DNA of 64,000 nt from Mesodorylaimus sp. YZB2_4. Taxonomy: Eukaryota > Nematoda > Enoplea > Dorylaimida > Dorylaimidae. Location: positions 1 to 64,000 of the forward strand of contig JASANH010001673.1 of NCBI GenBank assembly GCA_030248295.1, given 5' to 3'. The notes below the pieces were generated by a model. It was not told the origin of the DNA. It was given only the letters and a program-made list of their open reading frames with translations, and did not search any database. Positions 22,537 through 34,200 of the stretch are shown here, piece by piece (within the stretch, counting starts at the first letter, position 1; every line of letters starts with the position of its first letter). The position numbers and the translations under genes are program-made.

Positions 22537-23982
22537 ATGAAATCCGTTTTCCTACTTCTAACTCTCTTCTCGCTTCTTTTATTAACGTTTCTCTCCTTTA
22601 ATTTTCGAGCGTTCGAAGAAAGAATTCGATTTGCTTCCACAGCAGGCGACCAGTTCAGTGGGGCTTTTACGACAGCTACTCCGACTTCTCGTAAAGCGAT
22701 AGGTTTGCTTGATTCCCTGATTTTTTTAAAGTGTTGCGTCAGAGCGCCATTTTTAGGCAAGAACCCCGGAATATTTCAATGGTGTATTGAAAAGCCCAGA
22801 AATCGGCCTCAGGACGAAACAATCGACTGCGATAAATTATTCGCTGGAGAAGATAAAGAAGTTTTAAGCACTTCTCTCACATGGACACCACCATGCAGCT
22901 TTGCCGATAAAGATATCCCAGTAATGGCTCGAAATTGCACCGCATTCAAAACTACATTTCAATTTCCGAATTCTCCATTTAGTCGAGAAGAAGCCGAATT
23001 TCCCCTCGCCTTCGTTATATTGGCTGAAAGAGAAGCTGAGCAAACAATTCGGCTCTTGTCCTCGATTTATCAACCCCAAAATGCGTATTGTTTGACTTAC
23101 GACCTCCACACGGGCTCTAAATTCGCGAAAGCTATGGAATCGACGGCTAGATGCTTCCCAGAAAACGTTTGGACTCCAGAAAAGAAACGGGAAATATATT
23201 ACGGTGATATTTCGATATTGGATGCATTATTAGATTGTTTGCGTGTTTTAAACGCGAAAAACCACACATGGAAATATGTGCAATTTTTGTCGTGGAACGA
23301 TATGCCGTTGAAAACGAATTTAGAAATGGTCAAGATTCTGAAATTATACAAAGGAGCCAGTGATGCTGATTTACTTCAGAGTCGCATAGATCGAATTAGA
23401 CGTTTCCATAAACATGGAAAATTAGACGAGGGGGAAGAAAGAGTCAAGTCGATTCCGCCTCACGGATTAGTTATTTATAAAAGCAGTCTAGCCGTCACTT
23501 TGGCTCGCGATTTCGCCAATTTCGTCTTGCATGATCCGATTTCGAAAGATTTGCTGGAATATTTGCGCACGACCTGGGCTCCCGAAGAACATTTTTGGTC
23601 AACGTTAATTCACAATGTTCAACTTAATCAAACGGGCAATTTTCCAGGATGGTGTCTGCATTTTTACCTTTGGGAAACACGACAAAAGACGTGGATCTCT
23701 CGTTATCAAGCGTGGGAAGATTTACGAGATCCGTGTGAAGGCAAGTTCAAGGATGAGTCTTGCGTCTTTGGAGTTGGTGATTTGGCTTTACTGAAAAATC
23801 GACCGGAATTGGTTGCTCATAAATTTTATCGGGATTTCCAACCAGCAGCCTGGTACTGTATGCATGAAAATCATTTCAAGAAAAGTCGAAAAGGAATAGT
23901 TGGGATTAATATTAGTTACTACGAAAATATGCCAGCTGTTCGTTATAACTTATTGAAGAACAAGGAAGAGTTTACGTGTTGA
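22537..23982 (+). CDS. GT14 core-2/I-branching glycosyltransferase, copy 3
   Basis: The third GT14 gene. By alignment with copies 1 and 2 the exons are 22537-22702 and 22757-23982, phase 1, giving 463 residues. The start MKSVFLLLTLFSLLLLTFLSF is a signal anchor; the frame stays open upstream to 22435 but that part is not conserved. The 54-bp intron (GTTTGC...TTTTTAG) is a multiple of three without a stop, so retention would give a protein 18 residues longer with an extra CC pair in the stem. Catalytic-region motifs LSWNDMPLKTNLEMV and PEEHFWSTL are intact. Exon 2 is about 98-99% identical to copy 2, while exon 1, the intron and the 3' flank are much less similar. Confidence 0.9.
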   Translation: MKSVFLLLTLFSLLLLTFLSFNFRAFEERIRFASTAGDQFSGAFTTATPTSRKAIGLLDSLIFLKCCVRAPFLGKNPGIFQWCIEKPRNRPQDETIDCDKLFAGEDKEVLSTSLTWTPPCSFADKDIPVMARNCTAFKTTFQFPNSPFSREEAEFPLAFVILAEREAEQTIRLLSSIYQPQNAYCLTYDLHTGSKFAKAMESTARCFPENVWTPEKKREIYYGDISILDALLDCLRVLNAKNHTWKYVQFLSWNDMPLKTNLEMVKILKLYKGASDADLLQSRIDRIRRFHKHGKLDEGEERVKSIPPHGLVIYKSSLAVTLARDFANFVLHDPISKDLLEYLRTTWAPEEHFWSTLIHNVQLNQTGNFPGWCLHFYLWETRQKTWISRYQAWEDLRDPCEGKFKDESCVFGVGDLALLKNRPELVAHKFYRDFQPAAWYCMHENHFKKSRKGIVGINISYYENMPAVRYNLLKNKEEFTC

Positions 23983-25881
23983 GCACTGCTTACAATCACT
24001 GTACATAGATGGGCAGCTGATTTTGTAAAAGCAGTAGTCTGGTATGAAGGAAACTGTTTGCTGTATATTACAAAGTAGTGTTTGGATTGAAATATGTTAC
24101 TACCCGTGGCATAGGCCAGGATAGGAATGTAATTCTAACGTTATTTGTTGTTCCGAAGTGTTGTTTGGTGAAGACTTTGTGAGGAAATCTCTGGAAATCC
24201 TCGAACTACGACTAGACACCGGATCAGGTCGGGTTGAACCTGACCCCTACATCAGAGTTGCTAAGACTGTTGAAAGGAGCTCTGAGATATCGACCTTCCC
24301 CTGTGCAAAAATTACTCAGAAAATTCGGTCATTGTCACATCTTGCAATTTGCCTGACATTCTTCAGTTACGCAGAATTAAAAACGTTGTAATTCAAGGCT
24401 CTGTACATGCATGCATGAGGCAAATTCCGCAAATCCTGGAGTTGAATGGCTATGAAAAGGTTTTTATAAGTGCTAATAGTAGAAACTAGCAAAATTGCTG
24501 TATTCTTGACCCGTTTGACACGATCTTTCAAAAAAGTGACCCGACCCGACCCGAAATTTAGCTGACCCGACCCGATCCGGGGTCTAGCCACGACTGAGAA
24601 TTGAAGTTTGAAATTAAATTGAAGTGGAATATTACATTTAACGAATCACGCCGCTTGTGATTTGGACGGTTACAAACAGGCCATCAGTATGGTTCCTTGT
24701 GTCTTTTTTATCTCCGCTTAAGATGTGATCAGGTTTTTCTGCATCTATCTAGGTTTTCTGACGTCTATCTAACATGACCTGATCTTTTTTGTTTTTTCTC
24801 GGTTCTCGTTCTACAATTTGTGAAGTATGTACAGTATTTCCCTGAACTGAAACAACATATATACTGTAAGTATAGCCGCACTTTTCAGTGTTTTGAGGGT
24901 TGAATACCATTTTCGATTTTCTTTACGGTTCTGGTAAGTGCGCTCAATAAAACATTTACGATGGTCCGTTTCCCTCATCGTACGATGTCCAGGCGATGTC
25001 CCCATGTTATGCACTCTCGTTCGATAAGCTGTTTTCAATGTGGTGCTGCCTGATGATGAGTATGAGCTTCTGCCAAATACATCACGCAGTATTTGTCGAT
25101 TGCAAGACACTGTGCACATGTACGAGTAATGTCGACCTACAAGCTCTCAAGTCTGCGGGACCGGGTCTTCCCTGACGCGATCGGATGGATAAAATGCTAA
25201 TGCCTGAGGTTGCGAATTCACTTTGACCACGCATTTGGATAACTCGATCAAGGTAAAATTCCCACAGCTTAGAAATTATATCAATATTGACTCTCTCAGC
25301 GTGTGCGCCGTTTTGTATTGCGGAATTATGCTCTCCACTTTCCCATGACGGCCTCGATTGCGCATGACATGGTCAAAACTATTAACTATTAACAAAACTA
25401 GCTTAAGCTAAAAAAGCTGAAAGTTTAGTCATAGCCTTAGTTTAACCTTCTAAGCATTTGCGTAATATCTATACAGGCGACATTTTTGGGGCGCTACCCC
25501 ACTCAGCACATCATTAATCGCGTGCACGCTTGACATTAGGCCTAGGTATAAAAAAGGTCATAGGAAAAATTTGTTTTCAGGAGCGTTTTCTGCCTCGGTG
25601 AAATCAATGTTTGTTATTCGAACCGAACTTTTGTCCGCAGATGTATGACGCACTAAGCGAACAAGGAAACAACCAGTACAAATAAGTACCTACGAGAAAT
25701 TTGATTCGCCACTCAAATTAATTGCATTAAACAATTTTTGACAAATAAAATCTTCCTGCCAACTTGCTATCTTATATTTCATGAGTCCGATCAGTCTATG
25801 CGCACTTTTTCATAGCTTATTGAAAGAGAAATTTTTTCTAAACATATTTCAACAACCCCATGACCATTTCTAGTTGTAATT
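23983..25881. other. Intergenic with CCGACC/GATCCGG repeats
   Basis: No gene is seen. Degenerate GACCCG/GATCCGG repeats lie at 24212-24252 and 24536-24590; the first shares about 25 bp with 60827-60852. The rest is AT-rich and unremarkable. Confidence 0.55.
24536..24590 (+). repeat. GACCCGACCCG short-unit repeat
   Basis: Several copies of TGACCCGACCCG ending in GATCCGG. Related blocks lie at 24212-24252, 60827-60880 and 62932-62956. Confidence 0.7.
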
Positions 25882-27720
25882 ATGCTTCCTTCAAATTTCA
25901 AATCGCTAAAAACCTTGAAAAAAATAGTCACATATTTCAATTTTGATCGCTCACCAACATGGGCCCACTTTTTTATTTGGACTCTCAGTGTTGGTTCATT
26001 AACATACTTAACAGTGCGTGGATTTTTACCACTTCTGAATGAATACAACAACAACAATGTCGCCACACAAGTCGAAGTAATCAAAACGTCGCCCCCGCTA
26101 CCACCAGCAATGACAGTGTGCATCCCATATTACAGTGGTTCCCTTCCAACAGTTGCTGACTGGGCATACGACAAGGCCCGACGCCCGTTCGCAGTTGGAA
26201 AGTGCATCGAATGCCGTGAATTACAAAATCGATCATGGGGTCTTTGGAATGAAATCGATTTTACTATCCCCAATACTTCTGATAGCACTATTCGGGAAAA
26301 TTTATTCGCAAGTTTACTTGTGGAAAAACTTTTAGAAGAAGAGATTGATAATTTGAACAGCACCTTAATGCTTGATCAAAAAAATTTTAATTGGAATCAA
26401 CCAATTGTTGATGCAGTGACGAAATATATTCGATGTATCGATTTGCAAGATTATTTGATTTTGTCAAATAAAACAAATATTTTGGATGATGGTTGTCTTG
26501 GGTTTAAATATTTAGAACATGAAATTCCATCAAAGGGAGTTTTGGATCAATTATTTCAATTCTCTTTGGACGCAGTTCTAGTCTATTTGGAATTTTACTC
26601 CACATCTTCGATCAGCCATTCGCACTCCTTCTCGGACCGTGTTGGCTTCACACTGAGTACAGAAACCATATGTTTTCCGTTATTAAATAAATCTAATCAC
26701 GAAAGATATCAATATAGCTCCTCTGAAAGTGACGATCGTCCAGAGAAAGGCCAGCCACCTTGGAAACGCCAGACAAAGTCTCGCGGACCATTTTCTATAT
26801 GGCCGGATGATTCAATATTGTACGACCCTGGCCAAGATTATTACGATGTGTTATATAAATCTAGTGAAGAAAATCGGAATAAAATCAATTATGAAATGGT
26901 AATTATATCATACGGAATCGATACAAGAGTTATCGATGCCACAGAACACCACAAGTGCAATAGAGATCCTTCGTCTCCGAAACGATGCTTATTTGACAGA
27001 CAGGTTCGCGATGTGATCAAATATTGTAAATGTATTCCACATTACTACCGTCATTTCCAACCAAAAAGAAATGATTTACCATACTGTAGTAATAAAATGT
27101 ATGAAAAATGTAAGGACAAAACTCTTTTGAATTTCGAACATTATGAGAGAGAATGTAACGAAAAATGCGAATATACATTTTATTTATGGAAAAAAGATCT
27201 CGCAATTTTGACGGATGATTTATCACGTGCTTTGGATGTCACGTACAGCCTATTGCTTGCGCCTGATATCACGCCATACGTCGAGTTCACAACAAGACTG
27301 AAAATAAGTCAGGAACAATTCATGTCACAAATCGCAGGTTTGATAAATTTATATTTAGGTCTTAGTGGACTATCAGTCTGCGCTTTTATGCTTTTTCTGG
27401 CTGATCTTATCAAAGATGCATGCCGAAGAGAGAAAAGCAGCTCTAAAACCGTGGAACCGATCGACCTACCTCAAATCAAAGATATTTCTGTACAACCAAT
27501 TAGATGCGATCAAGAAAGTAAAAGCAATGATAATATTCGAGTGGAAGATCAATTTGGCGGGAGAGCATGGAAAAAGAAAATCGAATCTCAAATCAGCGCA
27601 ATAGTGCAGGAAAATCGAGCGAATGCCGTGGAATTGGAAAGAATTTGGAATATGATTGATAGACTTAAAAAACAATTGAAAACGACCGCGAAGCAGCAGG
27701 GAGAACTCCCAAAGTATTAG
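25882..27720 (+). CDS. DEG/ENaC (degenerin) channel subunit
   Basis: A 612-residue subunit of an amiloride-type sodium channel family, read from one exon. A short cytosolic N-terminus precedes TM1 (about residues 28-47; AHFFIWTLSVGSLTYL). After it come PPAMTVCIPYY, where the family has its PxVTIC motif, and a large cysteine-rich ectodomain. Conserved elements near the end are QVRDVIKYCKCIPHYY and the CYxxC-type NEKCEYTF region. TM2 (about residues 480-510) contains GLSGLS, matching the GxS selectivity filter. The cytosolic tail (about 100 residues) ends in a heptad-like segment rich in Lys, Glu and Leu that may form a coiled coil. The N-terminal HG gating motif is not evident; WAH stands in its place. 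A TTTCTAG ends 10 bases before the ATG and may be a trans-splice acceptor. AATAAA at 27859-27864 may be the poly(A) signal. Confidence 0.9.
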   Translation: MLPSNFKSLKTLKKIVTYFNFDRSPTWAHFFIWTLSVGSLTYLTVRGFLPLLNEYNNNNVATQVEVIKTSPPLPPAMTVCIPYYSGSLPTVADWAYDKARRPFAVGKCIECRELQNRSWGLWNEIDFTIPNTSDSTIRENLFASLLVEKLLEEEIDNLNSTLMLDQKNFNWNQPIVDAVTKYIRCIDLQDYLILSNKTNILDDGCLGFKYLEHEIPSKGVLDQLFQFSLDAVLVYLEFYSTSSISHSHSFSDRVGFTLSTETICFPLLNKSNHERYQYSSSESDDRPEKGQPPWKRQTKSRGPFSIWPDDSILYDPGQDYYDVLYKSSEENRNKINYEMVIISYGIDTRVIDATEHHKCNRDPSSPKRCLFDRQVRDVIKYCKCIPHYYRHFQPKRNDLPYCSNKMYEKCKDKTLLNFEHYERECNEKCEYTFYLWKKDLAILTDDLSRALDVTYSLLLAPDITPYVEFTTRLKISQEQFMSQIAGLINLYLGLSGLSVCAFMLFLADLIKDACRREKSSSKTVEPIDLPQIKDISVQPIRCDQESKSNDNIRVEDQFGGRAWKKKIESQISAIVQENRANAVELERIWNMIDRLKKQLKTTAKQQGELPKY

Positions 27721-28505
27721 GGGCATAACTATTTCTAAACTTGCAGCATTCCTCCTAGAGTTGTGTAAGTTTTCTGATTATGCACAACGTATTTATGGCA
27801 AGTCTTACTGTAGCTGTCCTATTAAAGGGTGCGAGTAAATGGTTTCATTAAAAGCCGCAATAAAAAAGCTGGAAAAGTGGCCATGGCTATTTTAATAACC
27901 GCGGATTCTGTTTAAACTCGGGGCTGTGTTACGGCACATACATGAGGCATCTCTGGCAGAAAACTCTTTTCTGGAGTCAGAGTAGGGATTTTTACAGGGT
28001 TCGGAGTGAGTTTTTGATGCGTAAATCCTGGAAAATTCTTCATTTTGTTCACCCGTCCTCCGAAACGAATAGTCGAAAATCAAAAGAATTCTTTTCTTGA
28101 GTACATAAACCAGCCCTTAATGCCATAATTAATTTCTCCGTGTCATCTTTTCTGGAACATGAATGGGGACAAAACCGACTGCATATTTGTTCACAGCGCC
28201 CTCGATTATACTATGGGCGTATTTTTTGCATGTGCCAAAGTTTCCAACTTCATCACTGCTTGCTAAGTCGGCACAGACAGGCAGTTTTATTATTCTTCAA
28301 ACTGCTAGCAACTCTTTTTAAATTTGTGTGGATTTAGCCCGGGCCGCCCCAGTTCCCCACGGAACTTCCAACTCTTTTTGCGTATAGCCGGCCAGCATTC
28401 CTGATATGACAAGCGAGGCCGTGAGGTGACCGGCAGGTGAGCTTTCACGGCAGTGTCCCTCACCTTACTCAAATTAGCATAATGCTTCTTCTTCACGGCC
28501 AGATC

Positions 28506-28553
28506 CGGGGTCGTGGCCGGGGTCGTGGCCGGGGTCGTGACCGGGGTCGTGGC
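28506..28553 (+). repeat. Four tandem copies of a 12-bp unit
   Basis: The unit CGGGGTCGTGGC occurs four times in a row with one A/G change in the third copy. It runs directly into the tRNA-like sequence. Confidence 0.9.
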
Positions 28554-28628
28554 CTAGCGGGTTGAGGCGTCTGCCTCTCACGCTGGGCGCGCACTCACAG
28601 GGGAGGGTTCGACTCCCGCCTCGGTACC
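28546..28628 (+). repeat. tRNA-derived SINE head or class II tRNA pseudogene
   Basis: GTGGCCTAGCGGGTTGAGGC fits the D arm and A box of Ser/Leu-type tRNAs, and GGGAGGGTTCGACTCCC is a perfect T arm with a B box. It is followed by GCCTCGG and TACCA. The 5' acceptor strand does not pair with the 3' side, because the 12-bp repeat occupies it. A SINE or pseudogene is therefore more likely than a working tRNA. Confidence 0.6.
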
Positions 28629-28894
28629 AAATGATTGGCAATTATGTGTTCCTAAGACCTCGAGTGCGCCTTATGGTGCTTGGCTATGGAGAAAGTATGA
28701 CATGATATGTTCCGAAAATTCGGATTGGATCATCGGATCTGAAACTATCTGATCTGACATTCTACGCTGATGGTGTTTGCAATGACCGCTAGCGAACAAC
28801 TAACTATTTCGCAATTTTTCCCGAAAACCACTTTATAGTGTAATGAATTAGATGAGATCAGTTCTGCAATGCTCTTGTTTTTCTGCTTATAATC

Positions 28895-29405
28895 AGGGTT
28901 ACAAGTCGTCTGGTCGTTATTGTTGTTTGAGACCAGAGAATGCATGGATGACTCACAAAGGACCATCAGTTCAAACTTTACAGAAATCGAAAATTGTAAT
29001 GTGTTCTACTGTAGGTGCAAAAGAAAGCTCTGCAAAATATCAGAGGCGTCTGGCCAACGATCAGCGATGGCGGTGGCCTAAAGTCATTATTTTTTAATTC
29101 TTGTATGGTAAGGAGCCCAAGCGTTAAGAAAAACATGCCAAACTCAGTTTTTGGGTTTGGTGCTTCGAGTGCTGATAAGCTCGTCTCCCACACTTTCTCT
29201 TCTTCCGGTCTTCTCCAGGGTGCTTGCTGACCATAGCCGCTTTCGACACTCAGGGTTTCAGGGTTTTTTCTCAAAAAAACCTAAAGAGTCCAGAGGAATT
29301 TTAGAACTTCCTAGGATTTTAGCGACTGACCACTTGGCCAGACGCCTCTGACATTTTGCAGAGTGCTTTCTTTTGCACATAGAAACAAATTACCATTACC
29401 ATAAT
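28895..29405. mobile_element. Foldback/MITE element, copy 1
   Basis: Left arm has GTGCAAAAGAAAGC followed by AGAGGCGTCTGGCC; the right arm carries the reverse complement (GGCCAGACGCCTCTGA ... GCTTTCTTTTGCAC). The interior includes TTCTCAAAAAAACC, seen also in copy 2. The outer left end GGGTTACAAG is shared with copy 5. There is no coding capacity. Confidence 0.75.
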
Positions 29406-29827
29406 TTACTGTGTGTTTATCATTAGGAGCAACCTTTCGAAAAATGTTGCTGCATTATTGATTGGTAAAAAAATTAAAAGTATTCTACAGGATTCGATCC
29501 AAAACTTATCCGATAAGATCCGATCCAAAATTTTTCCAAAATTGCTGAATACAAAATTCTCCTTTCTCAGAAATAGCCCACAAATTTATGGCTGGGAAGC
29601 CAGCTCTTTCCACTGACAGTGCTGTCCATGAAGAAGCATATGCTGCAGAAGAATAAAACATTGGAAGCTTCCACTTTGTTCAGGCATTTGTTCAAAATAA
29701 CGATTTTTCTTACAGTCACAGCGAAAAGTTTTATTAGGTCAGTTTCTGTTGCATATACAGGAGTGTCCCTTCGTGTTTTTTTGCGCAGAGGCGGATGGAG
29801 ATGAGTGCAATGGAAAACTTTGTGGTC

Positions 29828-30270
29828 TAACAAGGGAACATCGCAAACCGTTAAGTCGAACTTTGAGAAACCAAAAATTTTAACATGTTCGTGGGTGCGA
29901 AAGAAAGCTCTGTGCAAAATATTAGAAGCGTCTGGCTAACTGGTCAGCAGTGGTCAGCGTCTGAGGTCCCGAATTTTTGTGTGGTAAGGAAGCTGAGCTT
30001 TGAGAAAAACACGCAGAATTCTTTTCAAACTAGGTTTTTGGGTTCGGCGTTTCGAGTTAAAGCTTGCAACACTCGGGTTTGGGGCTTTTTCCTCAAAAAA
30101 CCCAAAAAATTCCAGCTATTTGAAAATTTTACTGTACTCTACGCGCTGACCACTGCTGACTAATTAGCCAGACGCCTCTAATAATTTGCGTTTCTTTCGC
30201 ACCCAGGAACATATTACAACTTTTCGCTTTCTAAAGTTCGACTTACGGTTGGCGACGTTCCCTTTTAAGA
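29828..30270. mobile_element. Foldback/MITE element, copy 2
   Basis: The inverted arms are over 100 bp long. Left: AAGGGAACATCGCAAACCG ... GGGTGCGAAAGAAAGC ... GAAGCGTCTGGC. Right: the complement, with GCCAGACGCCTCTAAT ... TTTCTTTCGCACCC ... CGGTTGGCGACGTTCCCTT. It is non-coding and of the same family as copy 1. Confidence 0.8.
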
Positions 30271-31293
30271 GCTTTTTTTTTCAAAACGTACATGTATCTC
30301 TACAGCACTCATTTCTGCACCTCGTACACTCCTCGTGCTCTTCACTCCGCGTGACCTAACGATTGAGTGTCAAAATAAGTGTTTAAAACGGATTAGAAGA
30401 TTGAAAAGATGGCGTTGTGATTGAGTGGGCACCCAAGCATTTCTATTCTCTTATCTTTATCCACTTGGCAAATCAAGGTCCTGCGCAAACTATGAAAGAG
30501 GCTCAGCGATAGATCCGGTTTTGAGATAAACTCGGTTCCAATCGTTACCCTTCAAAAAACTTCGATGTCTACAGGTCTTACGGGGTTGGTATTTTAGCTG
30601 GCCTGGGTGTGATCGCCGATGGCGACGTGTTTTACCTGCTTAGAAACTGTTCGCCACTAATGCGTCATGTTTGTTATTATAATTGAGTTGACGTACTGAA
30701 AACGATAACATTCGAGGAGGAATCCCGCCCCTCGCGTACTCCTATATATTAGATGCACGAGGGGGAAGACTAGAGTTTGCAAGGGGAGACGGAAGAGCAT
30801 TGAGTGTGTCCCATGCGTGGCATGTCATCAGTGATTTACTCTAATTGTCACTGACGCTAAGTCGTGGCGGATATTTGTCTTGGCATACAAAACACGATTT
30901 CCTCCATTCGACCGGCCAAGCCATGTCTCAACAAATTTCAAGCAAAACAAACGTGCTCAAAAGTAATGCCTGTCAAAATGAAAGTCTTTTCGAGTTTCTG
31001 TCGATTCTCTAGTTTTTAGTCCATAATTCTTCTAATAGCTAGTCGTTTTTTATCGACACACTTGAAAAAATGAGGATCAAAAAAATTGAGGGCGGCTCTA
31101 TGGAGAGCTGAAAAAAACTGAAAAAAGACATTGTGAGATGCTTTTGCTCTGGTCTTCCAATATTACGTTTTGATATCAGATTTGATTAAATAATTTGATA
31201 AACTCTGGCATGAAACACATTTTTTTCTTGGTTTTTCAAAAGTAAAGGTATAATTTCAAATTTCTTCCCTCTTTTAGAAGACTTTTGTTTCAG

Positions 31294-34200
31294 GGGTGCA
31301 GTTCGCACTTCGGAAATTATCAGAAACGGCTGAACAACGGTCAAGGCTGTCTGGCTCATTGCCTTTTTTGGCAGCACTTCCACCAGACAGCAGTGGAGAT
31401 ATTGGGCATTCAGTTGAAGAAACCTTGCGCGAAGAAGAGGAGGAAATTGACGAGAATGATTACGAAGTGAAAAAAATGAAACCTCGTGACAGTCTTCCAA
31501 AACTGCGTCGATTATCCGATTCCAGTGCTCTCAGCGACAAAGAGCACCCAAATATGGCATCAAGCAAGGAGGCAAAGTGAGTTCTTTATCTCTCATTGTT
31601 GCTTGTTGAATTGCGCATGCTTCGATCCGGCGCGAACTCTCGCAAGTCAATTTTAAAACCCATAGTTTGGGCTGCTCGATGTCTGTGTTGCATCGACTAG
31701 TCAACCATAAAAGTCGAAAAAGGAGGAACAGAATCTAAAAGCAAAGACATCTTACTGCAAAAAACACCAGTCCAGCCTGCCCATGAAATAGCTCTGCTGC
31801 CTCCTCTTGGAACACTTCTTAGACAAATGGTATCGTGCCCATTCATAATTTGACTTTATTTTTGCTTATTATAGTTTAGCATGCCGTAAAACCTGTTTTC
31901 CTAAAAATTATCTGAGGAGCATGAGCTTGCAAAAGCTGCGTGTCAGGAGAAGCGACGTTTCTGAAAAAAACTGCGACGATGATAAAATAAAGCCGTTTTT
32001 AAAAGATGTAGTAGTAGCGTCTCTAAAAATTTAAAAAGTCAAGCAATTTTTTGATTTCTAGACGAACCTTGCTATCAGCGCTGAGTGGCCTATATGCCAT
32101 GCTTCTAGTCATTTTGTCACTGGCGTTCGAAATATCAATTATTGTGGTCGATTCAGTGAATGCTTCAAAATATGACGTAAGGAATGGACTCTCTGGAACT
32201 CTTTCTGCGTAATGTTCGACAATTCCCGGAACCTGGATCTCAGCGCGTGGGCACAATCCTGATAGATCTCATCCACTACATCTTTTGAGCTTTTATTGAC
32301 TACTGTAATTTCACCATCCGAATTCTATGTGATCATTGGCCAACATGTGTTCAGTTAGTCAATGATAATCTCTCTAATTTACAGTCCAAATTTTTACACA
32401 CACTCTTTAACTATTCATTTTATTTCTAGAGTTACTGATTTCGTTACTTCAATTTCAGCTGTTCTATATTTATCTCTATGGTCTAGCACTTTTATTTTTC
32501 CTCTACTTTTACGCATATCTTCTTAAAAAAACCACATGGAAAGAAACATTTGTCACATATTTTTGCTGGATTAGGAAAGGACCATGGCTTAAAAGAAGTA
32601 GCTCAAAAGACGATATGGAAGTTGCTGCAGCTTTTTATTTGCAAAACCGTCGTTTAAGACGATCTTTATCAGAAACACGAAAAGTCACACATTCGGCTGC
32701 CAGTGCTGGAAGTTTATATTTGAGGATGGGATGCGTAGGTAAGAATATAATTCTTTTTTTGAATCTTGCAGATAAAATTGACAGTTTTAGTATTTGGTGT
32801 GGTTGGCTTGATCGCCAAGGGACTGCAATTATTCGCAGTGTTCGATCAAGGTCTGGCATCTGAGTGCGTCGTGGCAACTTCAGTGGCTGAAACTGTTTTA
32901 GTCATGATTTTCCTATTTGTGCAAATGTTTTTCATTTTCCAAAATTCCAAGGTAAGTCAGCGTGTTGGAGGGGGAGGGCGTAAAAAACTGGCGAGGACTC
33001 TGCATGCATATCTTGCCAAAATCGCGGTAGCATTTGTTGGCTTTAAGACATACTCCCTTTTCGTTCAGGTAAAAGAATGACCAATGCCACAAAGCATCCA
33101 GTACAATTGAATAGAATGTGCTTAGGTCATTTTGGAGCAAGAGAACACATTTCTTAAGTTTTTCTCTTGCATTATATCACGAGACACTCCCTTTGACAAG
33201 TGTAAAATCATTGTAGGATGATTTAGATCATGGCTTTTTAGGAGGCGCGAAATCTAGCAAAACAGCCATAATAAAACACCCACATATGATAAGTATGATG
33301 AATTACATATGTGATAAGAGCTCACTTTGTTTCAGCTGGTCGTTCATCGTTTTAAGTCCATTGGCCGCATCGGCTTGATGCATTTGATAGCCACAAATCT
33401 TTGCACTTGGATTCGAAGCATTGTGCAGGAACAGTTCGAAGTCGTCGAAGAAATAAGAGAAGGGTAAGTTCCAAACGGTAGCTTTCTACCTCTGCTCATT
33501 GTGTACCCTGTTCAGACTTCATCACGCTGCCGTGGCGCATGATCACATGATGGCCATGAGCAGAAGCGTGCACGACAACTTCCTGACAGCCAATAGTTCT
33601 GCCCACCATCATTCACCTCTCAAAAAACACGTTTCTATCGATCACGCTATTGGACTAACCGTCTCCGATTACAACCCAACAAAACCCCTCTTCGATCCGA
33701 ACAATACATCGCCTTGCTTCCTCGGCGCTCATCAACGTACGGCTATCGGGTCACTGATCTCGGATGTGAAACCGTTTATGGTCACGTGCATTGTCGAGTA
33801 CTCCTTGATTTGCTCAGCCGTCATGTACATTCTGTGGCGTAATGTGGGGCAAGCCATTCAGGATAGGCACCGATCGAGGAAACAAAGATTCCACGTCGAC
33901 TGCAGTTCGTCCACGCGCGGTTTGTTTGTTGGATTACTGTTCATGGTATTTACCATAATATCCATGGTAATCTTTTTTACGAAGACTCGATCCGAGGAGA
34001 ACTATCAAGCTTTGTGGATCTTCTACGCCAGTGACGCCATCCTTTATATCGTGTCCATCCTAGCCCTGATTGTGGGCATGCTCAGAATTCGATTATTGCA
34101 CTACGCTCCCGATCAAAAGAACACCCTTCTTCTCGATGATATCTTACTGATCGTGGGCTTGGTTGGCCAATTGATGTTTTGCGTTTTCTCGGTAGTTCCA

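Larger units (their letters stand above)
27721..31293. other. Intergenic, rich in foldback and tRNA-like repeats
   Basis: No gene is recognised. It contains a 12-bp tandem repeat and tRNA-like sequence (28506-28628), two foldback elements (28895-29405 and 29828-30270) and GATCCGATCC-type motifs around 29490-29530. The 5' exon or exons of the first otopetrin gene probably lie towards its right end, but I could not place them. Confidence 0.55.
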
